Part shown: positions 1 to 8,247 of the stretch, piece by piece
Layout of the letters: every line of letters begins with the position of its first letter
Numbering within the stretch: position 1 is the stretch's first letter
Origin: Psychrobacter sanguinis
GTDB lineage: Bacteria > Pseudomonadota > Gammaproteobacteria > Pseudomonadales > Moraxellaceae
Assembly: GCF_020736705.1 (NCBI RefSeq)
Contig: NZ_CP085990.1
Location: forward strand, 2,604,001 to 2,668,000
Direction: 5' to 3'
DNA: 64,000 nt
Position numbers and translations under genes: made by a program
Notes under the pieces: generated by a model
Databases searched by the model: none
What the model saw: only the letters and a program-made list of their open reading frames with translations
What the model was told of the DNA's origin: nothing

Positions 1-816
1 AGCTATAGCGCGAGGCACAATACCGTACATTAGCAAGCTGCCTACCAACAGGCTTGCCCATTGTCTAGCGATAGACAGAGGCATAACATCCGTAACCAAT
101 CGACTTTGAACCACAGCCTCAGCATCAGGAACATTAAAACCTACCAAACTAGGTAGCCAGCCCAGCCAATGGGTTAACGTCATCAATGCTTGATCTGAAA
201 GTAAAGTAGACTCCCAGCTAAAACTATATTGGCGCACAATCAATAGGAAAATAATCGCGAACAGCATGCCGGTTAAGGTTGCCAGCCACAGCTGATGACT
301 AAAGCGGCTCAGATACCAGCGCATTCCTGTGTGCTGCAGCTGTTCATCGTATAACTCAACTGCAGCTTGAGTGACATCGTCCTTGCCTCTAATTAGCGTT
401 TTTGGACTAATAAAGCTGGTGATGATACTGGGCGATTGGCTGCCTCTATTAATAATGGTAAAAATCAACCAACCAGCCAGCATAAGCGTATGAAAGCCCA
501 GCAAACAGACCAAGACATAGAAAAAGTTCACCACGTTAGACTGCAATAGAGCAAATAAACCTAAGAAGCCTGAGACACACCAAGCAATACTCATGATAAG
601 AATAATGCCTTTAATACGGCCATCAATTTTGTTTAACGTGCCAGCCAAAGCGCGATTGCTATCAATGCGTTCTGCTCGGCGATGTATTTTTTGTAGGGGC
701 GTGGCTTGCTCGTCCTGAAGACGTTCAGTAATCAATAACGGGTCTGTGGCAAAAACATGGTTGTTGGTCTCAAGTTTGCGCACCAATTCGGTCAGTTGGT
801 CTTGTTTGGATAGCAT
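1..816 (-). CDS. DUF2868 family membrane protein (C-terminus cut off by window edge)
   Basis: An open frame of 272 codons runs from an ATG at 816 to the first base of the window without a stop, so the C-terminus lies outside. AGGA lies just upstream of the ATG. The product has a charged N-terminus, two membrane segments around residues 75-125, a polar loop, two further hydrophobic segments around 185-210 and 255-272, and a WESTLL stretch between them. This layout and the wording of the conserved segments match DUF2868 inner-membrane proteins, which have no established function and are often followed by a DUF3482 GTPase; that neighbour, if present, would lie outside the window. The family call rests on memory of the motif pattern. 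Confidence 0.75.
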   Translation of the reverse strand, partial: MLSKQDQLTELVRKLETNNHVFATDPLLITERLQDEQATPLQKIHRRAERIDSNRALAGTLNKIDGRIKGIILIMSIAWCVSGFLGLFALLQSNVVNFFYVLVCLLGFHTLMLAGWLIFTIINRGSQSPSIITSFISPKTLIRGKDDVTQAAVELYDEQLQHTGMRWYLSRFSHQLWLATLTGMLFAIIFLLIVRQYSFSWESTLLSDQALMTLTHWLGWLPSLVGFNVPDAEAVVQSRLVTDVMPLSIARQWASLLVGSLLMYGIVPRAIA

Positions 817-1182
817 GGCATTCCTATTTGGCTATTTTTCATCATAGACTGGTGAAGGTCTTCGTGCATGGCTTACGCCCCATCATCCAATGATACTATT
901 AATTGTCGCTAAAAACTAAACCGTTGTTATAACAATATTCAGCACAAATTTCTATGAGTGGCTGGTAGCGTTAAGGCAGTCTGTTTGAAATGCTGCACTA
1001 AATAAAAAGACATAGCTGGTAAAATGGCCGATAAAATAAAAAAGCATTGCCTATCACAGCAATGCTTCAGAATTAAACCAAACCAACGTTAAGCCCTAAT
1101 TAGCTACCAAGCTCTTAAATACCTAAATGAGCCATTATTAATAAAGTCAGCACTAACTAAGCCAACACTAAATTAGTCAGCC
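817..1182. other. Intergenic region of 366 bp
   Basis: No convincing reading frame on either strand. It holds the promoter side of the DUF2868 gene and, at 1031-1066, the terminator of the acetyltransferase gene that ends at 1183. Between them and the gene is AT-rich sequence with several short TAA/TTA repeats and nothing else that I can interpret. Confidence 0.6.
1031..1066 (-). terminator. Rho-independent terminator
   Basis: Arms AGCATTGC (1043-1050) and GCAATGCT (1059-1066) form a perfect 8-bp stem with an 8-base loop. On the minus strand the stem is followed by TTTTTTATTTTA. It lies about 115 bases past the stop codon of the acetyltransferase gene at 1183. Confidence 0.8.
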
Positions 1183-1767
1183 TTAAATTAATAAGTACAA
1201 TAGGCCCACAATACCAATGGCGATTAAAAATAATATTAAATTAGACATAACGCCTTTTACTGTCACTTCTTTGGCAATAGCAGGCACAGGCATTTTTTTG
1301 CGTTTGGCCACATTTAAAATCATATCGATATGATCTAACCCATCTTCTTCATAGGGTTGACCTACTGCTTCAAAACCTAACGACTGATAAAAATGAATTA
1401 AATAGGTTTGCGCTGCAATTTGAATCGGTTTTTTACCATATTTACTATGACAGTGCTTAATAGCGCGGGTCATAATCTCTCGAGCCACGCCATGGTGCCT
1501 GTTGTCTGGTAACACCAGTACTCGGCCAATACGCGGGTTGGGATTGGTACCATTACCGCCAACATTGGGAGGAATAATACGGCAGTAGCCAATCAGGGTT
1601 TTGTCCATATGAGCCACTAGGTGTAAGCAATCAAAATCTAGCTCATCAATATCCTGATAGACACAGTGTTGTTCCACCACGAACACCTGAGAACGGGCTT
1701 GTAGGATATAGTAAATATCAACGGCGCTAAGCTCATCAAAGCCTTTAATGGTATATTTAACGGTCAT
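1183..1767 (-). CDS. ElaA-like GNAT N-acetyltransferase with C-terminal membrane anchor
   Basis: A 194-residue protein. Residues 1-155 match ElaA-type GNAT acetyltransferases: an early ARSQVFVVEQ segment, the beta-hairpin LIGYCRIIPP, then RIGRVLV and the acetyl-CoA loop around NRHHGVA (near 95-100), and a C-terminal YQSLGF segment typical of GNAT strand 6. The acyl acceptor is unknown for this group. Unlike the usual ElaA of about 150 residues, this one has an extension with a basic KRKK patch and a single hydrophobic segment at about 173-193, so it may be tethered to the inner membrane. No strong ribosome site is visible before the ATG at 1767. It is followed by its own terminator. Confidence 0.8.
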   Translation of the reverse strand: MTVKYTIKGFDELSAVDIYYILQARSQVFVVEQHCVYQDIDELDFDCLHLVAHMDKTLIGYCRIIPPNVGGNGTNPNPRIGRVLVLPDNRHHGVAREIMTRAIKHCHSKYGKKPIQIAAQTYLIHFYQSLGFEAVGQPYEEDGLDHIDMILNVAKRKKMPVPAIAKEVTVKGVMSNLILFLIAIGIVGLLYLLI

Positions 1768-1881
1768 TTATATACATCTTATGAGTGAGTTTTTTATTAA
1801 GGAGTATTAGTCAAAATTAGGCAGAATTTAATTTTGATGCCTATTAAAAATCAGACGAGTCCAAAAATAATGGGTAAAAAA

Positions 1882-3729
1882 TTAGCTCTTTAAAGTTTGA
1901 CTGATTTTATCCAAATTCAAGCTGTCGGACATGGCGTTGAAGATATCATAATACGCACCATGCTGGGCATACAGCTCTTCATGAGTACCAGTTTCGACCA
2001 CGCGGCCATTTTCAATCACAATCAAATCATCGGCATCAATAATTTGCGAGATATTGTGTGAGACAATAATCACAGTGCGGTCTTTTTTGATTAAGTCTAA
2101 GCTGTGCTTGATCTGTTGAGTGGCAATAGCATCAAGACTGGCGGTAGGCTCATCCAAGAACACAATCGGCGGGTCTTTTAGGAACATACGTGCCAGCGCA
2201 ATACGCTGCTGTTGACCCCCTGAAAGCAGTTTGGCCTCACTTTCATAGCCCTCCGGCATTCCGATAATTTGTTCATGAATAGAAGCCTGCTTGGCCGCCT
2301 CAATAATCTCTTCATCGGTGGCGTGCATATTACCATAACGAATATTATCGGCAATGGTTCCGGAAAAAATATGATTTTTTTGTAGCACTAAGCCAATTTG
2401 TTCGCGTAGATTATGAGTGTTGTAATCCTCTAGATTATGGCCATCTAAGCAAATCGTACCGCTACTGGGGTCATAAAACTTCACCAGTAAGCTAATAATA
2501 GTACTTTTACCAGCGCCACTTAAACCCACAAGTGCCGTAATGCGATTGGGGTGAATCTCAAAGCTCACATCTTGTAGTGCTTGCTTGCCATTCGGGTAGG
2601 AGAAGTTGACGTTTTTGAGCTCGATATGACCTTTTAAATCGGTGCATTCCACCTTACCGGCACTTTCAATAGCGTCATCATCATCTAAGATATCAAAGAA
2701 ACCTTCAGCATAGGTTAGGGCGTTATTAATTTGGTCATAAATGCGGTGTAGCTCGCGAATGGGAGCGGCAACGTTTTGAAACAGCAAGATATGAAACATA
2801 ATGGCGCCAATGGTCATCTGGCCATTGAGTACAAAATAGGAGGTTAAAACAATAATAACCACCACCCCAATTTGCTCAATAAAGCTTTTGCCAGCATTAT
2901 ACATAAACGCAATACTGCGAATACGTAGCTGGTTGGTGGTCATGTCTTTTTGAATTTTCCAGTGTTTTTCGGACTCAATAGGCTCACGCACAAAGGACTT
3001 GATGACGGTAATCGAGTCAATGATTGAGATAACCAAACCGCTTTTGGTCTCACGGTATTGGCGCATTTGCTTACGAAAGCCTTGTAAGCGGTTGGCCTGT
3101 CTTTGACTGACAAAAAAGTAAATCGGCACAATGATTAAGCCGACCATGCCTACCCAAAAGTTGGCGTTAAACATAATTATTAACGACACGATGGCACTGG
3201 CAAACAGCGGCAACATGTCAATAAAAAAGTTTTGTACCAACTGAGTCAGGCTACTAACGCCCAAATCAATACGGGTTTGCAGCTTACCGCTAGCGTTTTG
3301 CTCACTGGTATAAAACGACATTTTGTAGGACAAAATGCGATCGACCACTTTTTGGGACAAATCCCGTGATAGGTTAATGCGAATACGCTCGCCAAAGTAA
3401 CGCTGACCAAAGGTGATAACAACGTTAAGTACCTCTTTGACCAATAAAATGGTGCTAATAAGAGTCAGCAGTTTCAAGCCCTCAACCCAAGGGTCTGGCA
3501 AGTCAACAATACCGGTCAAGGTATCAATGGTGTACTGCAGCACAAAGGCGTTGACCTGTGCGGTAAACGACCCCAAAACGGTCAATATCAAGGTTAAAAT
3601 AAATAGACCCCGATAAGGCCGCGCAAACTCGCCCAAGCGTTTTAATATCGACCACAGCAAAGCGCCACGTTCAGATTTTTTGGTGGGCGGTTTGTTGTCT
3701 AAGGGGACACGTTTAGGTGGTGAGGCCAT
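1882..3729 (-). CDS. ABC exporter, fused permease and ATP-binding domains
   Basis: A 615-residue half-transporter of the MsbA/multidrug exporter type. About six membrane helices occupy residues 40-325. The nucleotide-binding domain follows, with Walker A GLSGAGKST (402-410), signature LSGGQ (502-506), Walker B VFLDE (523-527), a D-loop SLDA and an H-loop histidine in SHNIS. Such proteins dimerise in the inner membrane and export lipids, drugs or peptides using ATP. The sequence does not reveal the substrate. There is no N-terminal peptidase domain, so a bacteriocin exporter is unlikely. It stands alone, with no adjacent periplasmic adaptor, and both neighbours are acetyltransferases on the same strand. 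Confidence 0.9.
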   Translation of the reverse strand: MASPPKRVPLDNKPPTKKSERGALLWSILKRLGEFARPYRGLFILTLILTVLGSFTAQVNAFVLQYTIDTLTGIVDLPDPWVEGLKLLTLISTILLVKEVLNVVITFGQRYFGERIRINLSRDLSQKVVDRILSYKMSFYTSEQNASGKLQTRIDLGVSSLTQLVQNFFIDMLPLFASAIVSLIIMFNANFWVGMVGLIIVPIYFFVSQRQANRLQGFRKQMRQYRETKSGLVISIIDSITVIKSFVREPIESEKHWKIQKDMTTNQLRIRSIAFMYNAGKSFIEQIGVVVIIVLTSYFVLNGQMTIGAIMFHILLFQNVAAPIRELHRIYDQINNALTYAEGFFDILDDDDAIESAGKVECTDLKGHIELKNVNFSYPNGKQALQDVSFEIHPNRITALVGLSGAGKSTIISLLVKFYDPSSGTICLDGHNLEDYNTHNLREQIGLVLQKNHIFSGTIADNIRYGNMHATDEEIIEAAKQASIHEQIIGMPEGYESEAKLLSGGQQQRIALARMFLKDPPIVFLDEPTASLDAIATQQIKHSLDLIKKDRTVIIVSHNISQIIDADDLIVIENGRVVETGTHEELYAQHGAYYDIFNAMSDSLNLDKISQTLKS

Positions 3730-3779
3730 AATACATACTTAACGATGGTAAACTTCAGATTAAAGGAATTATGGTGATA

Positions 3780-4280
3780 TCATAAGAACAGAATCATATG
3801 TTCTTCATCATAATAAATGCTCTCATATTTCAAAGCATTTTTTTCATATCCAAATACTTCAAAACCTATAGCTGAGTATAAATTCTTAGCAGGAATATTG
3901 TTCGCACCAACAGTTAGGTAAATTTGCTCTAGCTCCTTAATTGAACGAGCATTTTCAATAGCTCTATTAAGCAGTGCTTTGCCAATACCACAACTTCTTT
4001 TTTTAGGTGAAATGTACATAGCTGTAATGGTTGCACGATGTTTTAACTTTAGTAAGCATTCTCTTACCAGTGTGACCATACCTACAAGTTCGTTGTCTTC
4101 AAAAGCACCGTAAATAAATAAATGGGTTGAAGTAGTAAGGAATTCTTTAAAGTTTTGGACAGTTTGGGTACTTTCTTCTTCATAGCTTGAACCGAAGCTA
4201 TCAGGATGATTTCGAAGCGCTTCAAGTCTTAGGTAATAATAATCTTCTGCATCTTTTATTCCCAATCTTCTAATATTCAT
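3780..4280 (-). CDS. GNAT family N-acetyltransferase
   Basis: A 166-residue single-domain acetyltransferase. It opens with MNIRRLGIKDAEDYYYLRLEAL, a standard GNAT N-terminal strand and helix, has ELVGMVTLV as strand 4, and the acetyl-CoA pyrophosphate loop KKRSCGIGKALL at about 108-119, then LTVGANNIPAKNLYSAIGFEVFG. The acceptor cannot be told from sequence; small-molecule or protein N-acetylation are both possible. The gene is visibly more AT-rich than its neighbours, which hints at separate origin. It starts 5 bases after the stop of the next acetyltransferase upstream (4286-4813), so the two are probably co-transcribed. Confidence 0.88.
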   Translation of the reverse strand: MNIRRLGIKDAEDYYYLRLEALRNHPDSFGSSYEEESTQTVQNFKEFLTTSTHLFIYGAFEDNELVGMVTLVRECLLKLKHRATITAMYISPKKRSCGIGKALLNRAIENARSIKELEQIYLTVGANNIPAKNLYSAIGFEVFGYEKNALKYESIYYDEEHMILFL

Positions 4281-4285
4281 TTTTA

Positions 4286-4813
4286 TTACTTCCGTAATCC
4301 ATACACCGCATGATCCAAGATACGGTCTCCAACGCGCTCAGATTGGGTAATGATACCTTCAAGAGTAAAGCCCAGTCTTTCTGGGACTGCGCGACTGGCA
4401 CTATTATCCACGGCAGCTTTAATTTCAATTTTGCTTAAACCCAGCTCGTCAAAGCCGATCTTAACAAACTCTGAGGTGCAACGAGTAATTATACCTTGAC
4501 CTCGATAATGTTTACTCAGCCAGTAACCTAAGTTGGCTTTTTTTAAGTCGTGGTTTATAGCATTTAAACCAATACTACCGATAACCTTGCCTTGGTAAAC
4601 GATGGCACAAATTAGTGCTTCTCCCTCAGCATAGGCATGTAACACACTGCGGATATACTCTATAAAAAAATCTTCGTCATGCGCTTTAGCGGGCCAAGTG
4701 AGAAAGGTAGATAACTCTTCTCGTTGCTCAGTCACTATCTGTAAATAGTCTTTTGCAATACTAGGCTGAACCAATGCCAAGGTTAAATCATCATCAATCG
4801 TTCTGGTAAACAT
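4286..4813 (-). CDS. RimJ/RimL-type GNAT acetyltransferase
   Basis: A 175-residue protein resembling RimL/RimJ, the ribosomal-protein serine/alanine N-acetyltransferases. It shows the opening strand DDDLTLALVQP, the segment VIGSIGLNAINHDLKKANLGYWLSKHYRGQGI carrying the acetyl-CoA loop, a following EFVKIGFDELGLSKIEIKA, and the closing NSASRAVPERLGFTLEG. Many members of this family instead inactivate antibiotics or modify other small molecules, so a ribosomal target is only a possibility. The start ATG at 4813 is preceded by GGAGCC on the minus strand. It probably heads a two-gene unit with the acetyltransferase at 3780-4280. Confidence 0.85.
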   Translation of the reverse strand: MFTRTIDDDLTLALVQPSIAKDYLQIVTEQREELSTFLTWPAKAHDEDFFIEYIRSVLHAYAEGEALICAIVYQGKVIGSIGLNAINHDLKKANLGYWLSKHYRGQGIITRCTSEFVKIGFDELGLSKIEIKAAVDNSASRAVPERLGFTLEGIITQSERVGDRILDHAVYGLRK

Positions 4814-5038
4814 AATGGCTCCTAACCATGGCTCTTAAAGAATAAGGGCAACGCTAATGAATTGCTATCAAGTCTATGAGGTCTAGTCCATCATTGCTAG
4901 CCCACAGTAGCTAGGATATACAAACCAAATACGATAGCGTTCTATTAGAGTTGCCATAAGTAAACTGACTGTTTTTGAAAACCATCTCAAACAGATAGAT
5001 AAATACTATACCTAAAAGTTAACTTGTAGAACCACAGA

Positions 5039-6286
5039 TTAAAAGCAGTCACCAGGCACAAACACTTGGCCAGCCATAATACGGCGGGCTGAACGGCTCA
5101 TAGAGACCTTCTTAGCCTGCCAGCGACCATCCACCAGTTCCGTCTTACCACCGACCAGAAGCGTACCAGACGGATGACCAAAGCGTACTTCAGACAGCTC
5201 TTTTGCCGATCCATTCCCAGCCGCTTCATTGACTAGCGTGCCTTGAGTGGTGGCAGCAGCAGCAATCGCAACAGCGGCGGTACCCATCATCGCATGGTGC
5301 AGTTGACCCATACTCATCGCTCTTACCACTAAATCGATATCGCTTGCCTCAACGTCTTTACCGCTAGAAGCGGTATAAGATTGAGACGGCGCTACCCAAG
5401 CAATTTTGGGGATATGTTGGCTTTTTTCCGCTTCACTCACATCTTTAAATAAACCCATAGCCACACCACCTTTGGCACGGATAATCTCAAGCTTGTTGAG
5501 TAGTTCATGGTTACTATTGATATCAGATTGTAGTTCTGTGCCTTTAAAGCCTAAATCTTCAGCCTTCATAAATATGGTGGGAATACCGGCACTAATAAAA
5601 GTTGCTGTTACTGTATCTTTATCTAACCCACAACCTGACACATCGAAGTCATCTTGCAGATTGCCGGTAGGGAACATGGCGCTTGAAGCATCCACTGGGT
5701 CAATAAATTCGATTTTGACTTCGCTTGCAGGGAAGGTCACCCCATCTAATTCAAAGTCACCAGTTTCTTGTACTTGAACTTTACCTTGGTCATCTACATA
5801 AACTGGGACGTGCGCAATAATGGTTTTGCTAATATTCTCCTGCCAAATGCGAACTTCACAGATACCTGTCTTAGCACTTTCAGTTACCTTATCTGCATCG
5901 ACCAAGCCCATATTAATAGCGCAGGCACCCACAGCAGCGGTTAAGTTGCCACAATTACCACCCCAATCAATCATTGGCTTAGCAATATTAACCTGACCAA
6001 AAAGATAGTTAACATCATGATCATCTTTGTCCGATTTAGAAAGAATAACGGTCTTAGACGTGCTTGATGAGCCATTGCCTAAACCATCTATTTGCTTGCC
6101 GTAAGGATCAGGGCTACCAATTACTCTCATTAAAAATTTATCACGGGCTTCACCAGGTTGTTGGCAACGCTCAGGTAAGTCATTCAGCTTGAAAAACGTG
6201 CCTTTAGAAGTGCCGCCACGCATATAAGTCGCCGGTACCGCAACTTGTGGCGCGAAAGATAATTTTCGATTAAATTGTTTCGACAT
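5039..6286 (-). CDS. prpF: 2-methylaconitate cis-trans isomerase PrpF
   Basis: A 415-residue PrpF protein, slightly longer than the usual 390-400. PrpF converts the methylaconitate isomer made by AcnD into the one that AcnB can hydrate, within the methylcitrate cycle that turns propionyl-CoA and oxaloacetate into pyruvate and succinate. Recognisable segments are YMRGGTSKGTFF near the N-terminus, the glycine-rich WGGNCGNLTAAVGA around residues 96-110, MGQLHHAMMGTAAVA, and the C-terminal GHPSGTLLVGG. The start at 6286 is preceded by AAGGGAAT. Normally prpF directly follows acnD. Here an unrelated nuclease gene separates them, and prpF begins 56 bases after the end of that gene. Confidence 0.93.
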   Translation of the reverse strand: MSKQFNRKLSFAPQVAVPATYMRGGTSKGTFFKLNDLPERCQQPGEARDKFLMRVIGSPDPYGKQIDGLGNGSSSTSKTVILSKSDKDDHDVNYLFGQVNIAKPMIDWGGNCGNLTAAVGACAINMGLVDADKVTESAKTGICEVRIWQENISKTIIAHVPVYVDDQGKVQVQETGDFELDGVTFPASEVKIEFIDPVDASSAMFPTGNLQDDFDVSGCGLDKDTVTATFISAGIPTIFMKAEDLGFKGTELQSDINSNHELLNKLEIIRAKGGVAMGLFKDVSEAEKSQHIPKIAWVAPSQSYTASSGKDVEASDIDLVVRAMSMGQLHHAMMGTAAVAIAAAATTQGTLVNEAAGNGSAKELSEVRFGHPSGTLLVGGKTELVDGRWQAKKVSMSRSARRIMAGQVFVPGDCF

Positions 6287-6342
6287 ACTATTCCCTTATA
6301 CAGTCGTGATTTCCGTCTTAAATTTAAATTATTAAGATGTAG

Positions 6343-8106
6343 TTAGCTAACACACCAGTTGAAAAAGCTTCTTATCTCATCTAAATCAGCTACACAACTT
6401 TCAATATTTTCATTATGTAATCGTTCTCTGAATCTTAACCACTCTTCATTTGTTTTAGCTTCTAAACACAAATGAGGTTCTATTGCACCTTGAGACCAAA
6501 CCCATATAGATTTACTTTTTAGTTTGGATCTTAATTGGATTATATACTCTGATGCATCGTTCTCTTTTGCCATTAACTCATATACTTCACTGGCTTTATA
6601 CTTATCACATTTTGAAGGTAAACCATTAGTATGTAATTTGAAACCATATTTAGGCTGAATAGTTTTTAAAACATCCATGCATCCTAGTATCGATGGGTCA
6701 TTTTGATCTAATAGTTTATCTTTTCTTGCATCAACAATGGCATAATCTAGATCTGTTAAGCCCTTTGTCTCAATACCCATTCGAGCAAGTATTTCCATCA
6801 TCCTAGGTATGTTGCTTGCTCCATTAGCAATTACTAATGCTAACTTATACTCACCAAAAGATTTTTCCATAACTTTATGGAAAAGAGTTGGAAGAATAGT
6901 TTTTTCAGTTGCTCCTTCTGCTATTAACACTTTATCAGAAAATAAAATTTGTCCTAGATTATAAGTATCAAACAGTATTCTTGCTTGAGCATTATTATTA
7001 GATATCGTATCTTTGAGAGCTTCTTTAAGCCTGGTGGTAGCAATAGTACCTTTATCCGTTTTTCTAATGATATTCGTAATAGGTATATCTGACTGCTCAA
7101 TCATATAAGGAGAATGAGTTGAGAATACAATTTGATAACCTTTATTAGCAAGAGTTTTTAGTGACGATCGTAACAATTCAATTGCTTGTGGATGCAAAAA
7201 CAATTCAGGCTCGTCAATTAATAACAAGTTAGTTTTTCCTGATTTATCGACATCTTTAGTTATCTCTGCTAAATGTCTTATTAAAGTCATTTGGATGGCT
7301 CTTTGTGAACCATGACCCATATCAGCAAAATCAGATTTTCTAGTAGTACCTACTTCACTTACTTTAATTGTTCCTTGTTTAAATAAATCAGAAATACTTG
7401 GAGTGGGGATGTCTATATTTAATGAAAGACCTGGAAAAAAATCCTCTATTTTTTCATTGATAGAAGAGTCAAAGTTGGCAAATTCTTCAAGTCTCTCAGA
7501 GCCTGTTAAACTTAATTTTTTACCCACAACTTCTAAAGCTTCATTGATTTCGGAAGCTTTGGAAGCAACTATTTCTTTTTGCAAATGAGATATTAGTTTG
7601 CCTATTGTATTACTCGCTTTGAATTTAGAAACATCCTCTGCAGAGTCTTCCATCGAGTTTATAAATGTAGGTTCAGGAAATAAAGTGGTGATAGCTTGTG
7701 GCAAACCATTTGGGTTGTCCCAGTTATCATCATTTGAATCAGAGGGATTTTTTACACCCATTTCAACAGATTTTTTCCCAAAGCCTGGTTCTTTTTGAAA
7801 GAAACGTATTTTTAATGAATTATTTTCAATATAAGGCTCTAAGCTAGAAATTTGTGTAGAGCTCAAATGAGACATAGAAGTTTCATTCAGACCTTCTACT
7901 AAGGCTATAATTTCTATAGGGTCTTCTGTCTTATAAAAGCTTGATTCACCCTGAGCTTTACCTCGTACGAGAGTATCTATACATTTTAGAATGTTTGTCT
8001 TTCCCGCATTGTTATAACCAACCAAAGGTGTATAACTTTCTAGATTGATTGAAGTATAATGACAAGATTTAAAATTTCTAATAGTGAGTTTTTTTATTTT
8101 ATGCAT
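6343..8106 (-). CDS. OLD-family ATP-dependent endonuclease (AAA15/ABC ATPase plus TOPRIM)
   Basis: A 587-residue protein with a split ABC-type ATPase and a C-terminal TOPRIM domain. Visible motifs are the N-terminal TIRNFKS strand, P-loop GYNNAGKT (30-37), signature-like GHGSQRA (264-270), Walker B LLLIDEPE (294-301) and an H-switch STHS (329-332). The TOPRIM then shows LIAEGATEK with Glu397, and DYAIVDARKD with Asp454/Asp459. Class 1 OLD nucleases and Gabija GajA have this order and length; the family is known for anti-phage defence. No UvrD-like GajB or reverse-transcriptase partner is present on either side. The gene is distinctly AT-rich and sits inside the prp operon between acnD and prpF, with a terminator ahead of it. 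A role in defence is inferred. Confidence 0.88.
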   Translation of the reverse strand: MHKIKKLTIRNFKSCHYTSINLESYTPLVGYNNAGKTNILKCIDTLVRGKAQGESSFYKTEDPIEIIALVEGLNETSMSHLSSTQISSLEPYIENNSLKIRFFQKEPGFGKKSVEMGVKNPSDSNDDNWDNPNGLPQAITTLFPEPTFINSMEDSAEDVSKFKASNTIGKLISHLQKEIVASKASEINEALEVVGKKLSLTGSERLEEFANFDSSINEKIEDFFPGLSLNIDIPTPSISDLFKQGTIKVSEVGTTRKSDFADMGHGSQRAIQMTLIRHLAEITKDVDKSGKTNLLLIDEPELFLHPQAIELLRSSLKTLANKGYQIVFSTHSPYMIEQSDIPITNIIRKTDKGTIATTRLKEALKDTISNNNAQARILFDTYNLGQILFSDKVLIAEGATEKTILPTLFHKVMEKSFGEYKLALVIANGASNIPRMMEILARMGIETKGLTDLDYAIVDARKDKLLDQNDPSILGCMDVLKTIQPKYGFKLHTNGLPSKCDKYKASEVYELMAKENDASEYIIQLRSKLKSKSIWVWSQGAIEPHLCLEAKTNEEWLRFRERLHNENIESCVADLDEIRSFFNWCVS

Positions 8107-8169
8107 ATACTACCTATTTAACTAATGGATTTTAAACATACTTAACACACCTAAAGATTATCTTAAATC

Positions 8170-8175
8170 ATTATA
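8170..8175 (-). promoter_or_regulatory. Candidate -10 element for the OLD nuclease gene and prpF
   Basis: The minus strand reads TATAAT here, just after the terminator hairpin at 8188-8213 and 64 bases before the nuclease start codon. A -35 match at the right distance is poor (TACAAC-like), so this is a weak prediction. Confidence 0.3.
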
Positions 8176-8182
8176 TTAAATT

Positions 8183-8213
8183 AAAAACGATGTTGTATAG
8201 TTATACAACATCG
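8183..8213 (-). terminator. Terminator behind acnD
   Basis: Arms CGATGTTGTATA (8188-8199) and TATACAACATCG (8202-8213) form a perfect 12-bp stem around a 2-base centre. On the minus strand it is followed by TTTTTAATTTAAT. It lies 35 bases past the acnD stop and ahead of the nuclease gene, so it should separate prpBC-acnD transcripts from the nuclease and prpF. Confidence 0.7.
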
Positions 8214-8247
8214 TAGGTATACTTGTTTATAAATACATATATTAACG

